Assembly (NCBI GenBank): GCA_016931875.1
Contig: JAFGDX010000331.1
Span: forward strand, 1 to 6,348
Length of the DNA stretch: 6,348 nucleotides
Direction: 5' to 3'
Origin: Prolixibacteraceae bacterium
Lineage (GTDB): Bacteria > Bacteroidota > Bacteroidia > Bacteroidales > Prolixibacteraceae
In this document: positions 5,829 through 6,348 of the stretch, in pieces
Position numbering within the stretch: the stretch's first letter is position 1
Layout: each line of letters opens with the position of its first letter
The notes under the pieces: generated by a model
Databases searched by the model: none
Told to the model about the DNA's origin: nothing
The model's input: the letters and a program-made list of their open reading frames with translations, nothing else
Made by a program: the position numbers and the translations under genes

Positions 5829-6348
5829 TCAGGCAATACTTAATACATTCATAAACACCACTCCCACTGCAAACCAAAATATAATATTGTAAAATATTGA
5901 AATCCCCAAAAATTTGACGATGACCTTTCCGATGGTTTGCCCGTAAAATTTTTTCAGCGCCACGATAAAATATACAGGAATTGCTGTAAAAAGAAGCAAA
6001 GTAATAGTTTCGGGGAACTTTTCAAAAATCATGTTTAACGCAATAATGACAAAAAGTTGAATAAAAATAAACGAGTGCAAATGAACAGAAAACAACAGGT
6101 GGCGGATGTAATTCTGTTTACGGCGGATATAGAACAGTTTCAAAATCAGCGCAAACACAGGCAGCAGAAAAAAGAATGCCCACGACATATATTTCAGGAT
6201 TTTAGCCCATGCTTCTTCGGGAGACCGGCACAAACGAATGTATTCCCGCAGCCTGGCCTGTTGTTTAGCATCGGTTTCCGTTTCAAGTTTATTTTCAAAA
6301 TAAACCGCAAGTTTATTCAAGGTGTTCCTTATGTTTCCTGAATTTTCA
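5829..6348 (-). CDS. DUF3667 domain membrane protein, 5'-truncated by the window edge
   Basis: The frame is open from the right edge (first full codon 6347-6345) to the TGA at 5829-5831, giving 172 visible residues. A TTG at 6320 is not a convincing start: it is preceded by further in-frame codons (ENSGNIRNT) with no stop, and it gives no family N-terminus, so the true start lies beyond 6348. The visible part has a hydrophilic, charged stretch followed by four membrane segments at about 54-70, 90-108, 114-130 and 146-168 of the visible sequence. LFYIRRKQNYIRHLLFSVHLHSFIF between the first two and KKFYGQTIGKVIVKF between the last two are characteristic of the Bacteroidota DUF3667 family, which in complete members starts with a small zinc-ribbon (CxxC) region; that part is not visible here. 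Function is unknown. No good terminator follows it, so some read-through into tyrS is possible. Confidence 0.8.
   Translation of the reverse strand, partial: ENSGNIRNTLNKLAVYFENKLETETDAKQQARLREYIRLCRSPEEAWAKILKYMSWAFFFLLPVFALILKLFYIRRKQNYIRHLLFSVHLHSFIFIQLFVIIALNMIFEKFPETITLLLFTAIPVYFIVALKKFYGQTIGKVIVKFLGISIFYNIIFWFAVGVVFMNVLSIA

Noticed and set aside
6318..6320. TTG as the start of the DUF3667 protein
   Set aside because: The frame stays open to the window edge, and complete family members have an additional N-terminal region, so the gene is cut by the window instead.
6057..6341. 94-codon open frame on the + strand
   Set aside because: It is antisense to the DUF3667 gene, whose membrane segments and family motifs are clear; the + strand product is low-complexity and K/Q/R-rich.

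Overview
The window looks like a stretch of a Bacteroidota chromosome, probably a Bacteroidales/Marinilabiliales-type or related lineage. Three things support this. The protein families include a Bacteroidota-style EF-P and TyrRS and a DUF3667 membrane protein. Two promoters carry the Bacteroidota -7 element TAnnTTTG. No start codon has a Shine-Dalgarno sequence in front of it. Seven genes fill almost all of the 6.3 kb, and no gap exceeds 91 bases.

Left arm, + strand (1-1966). The 3' part of tsaB (tRNA t6A synthesis) overlaps the start of an exported DUF3108 protein by four bases (ATGA). After a 90-base gap with a good promoter comes efp (elongation factor P), followed by a strong intrinsic terminator at 1939-1966. 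Two of these three genes serve translation accuracy: t6A37 supports decoding of ANN codons, and EF-P relieves polyproline stalling.

Right arm, - strand (read from 6348 down to 1950). The 3' part of a DUF3667 integral membrane protein runs off the right edge. Next comes tyrS with its own -7 element, then a Wzz-type polysaccharide co-polymerase, then an O-antigen ligase/polymerase-family membrane protein. The last two form a tight pair two bases apart and probably act together in making or attaching a surface polysaccharide. No glycosyltransferase, flippase or sugar-nucleotide gene is in the window. No promoter was found in the 84 bases between tyrS and the wzz-type gene, so the pair may be transcribed from the tyrS promoter. 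efp and the ligase gene converge, and the efp terminator lies partly inside the last codons of the ligase gene.

I see no CRISPR array, mobile element, RNA gene, riboswitch or clear new system. The observation most worth checking is an A8 run at the end of the wzz-type gene. It forms an in-frame A_AAA_AAA slippery heptamer, and the downstream membrane gene is open in the -1 frame across this point, so a low-level Wzz-Wzy fusion is formally possible. The case is weakened by a second A8 run inside the same gene that would lead to an immediate stop.
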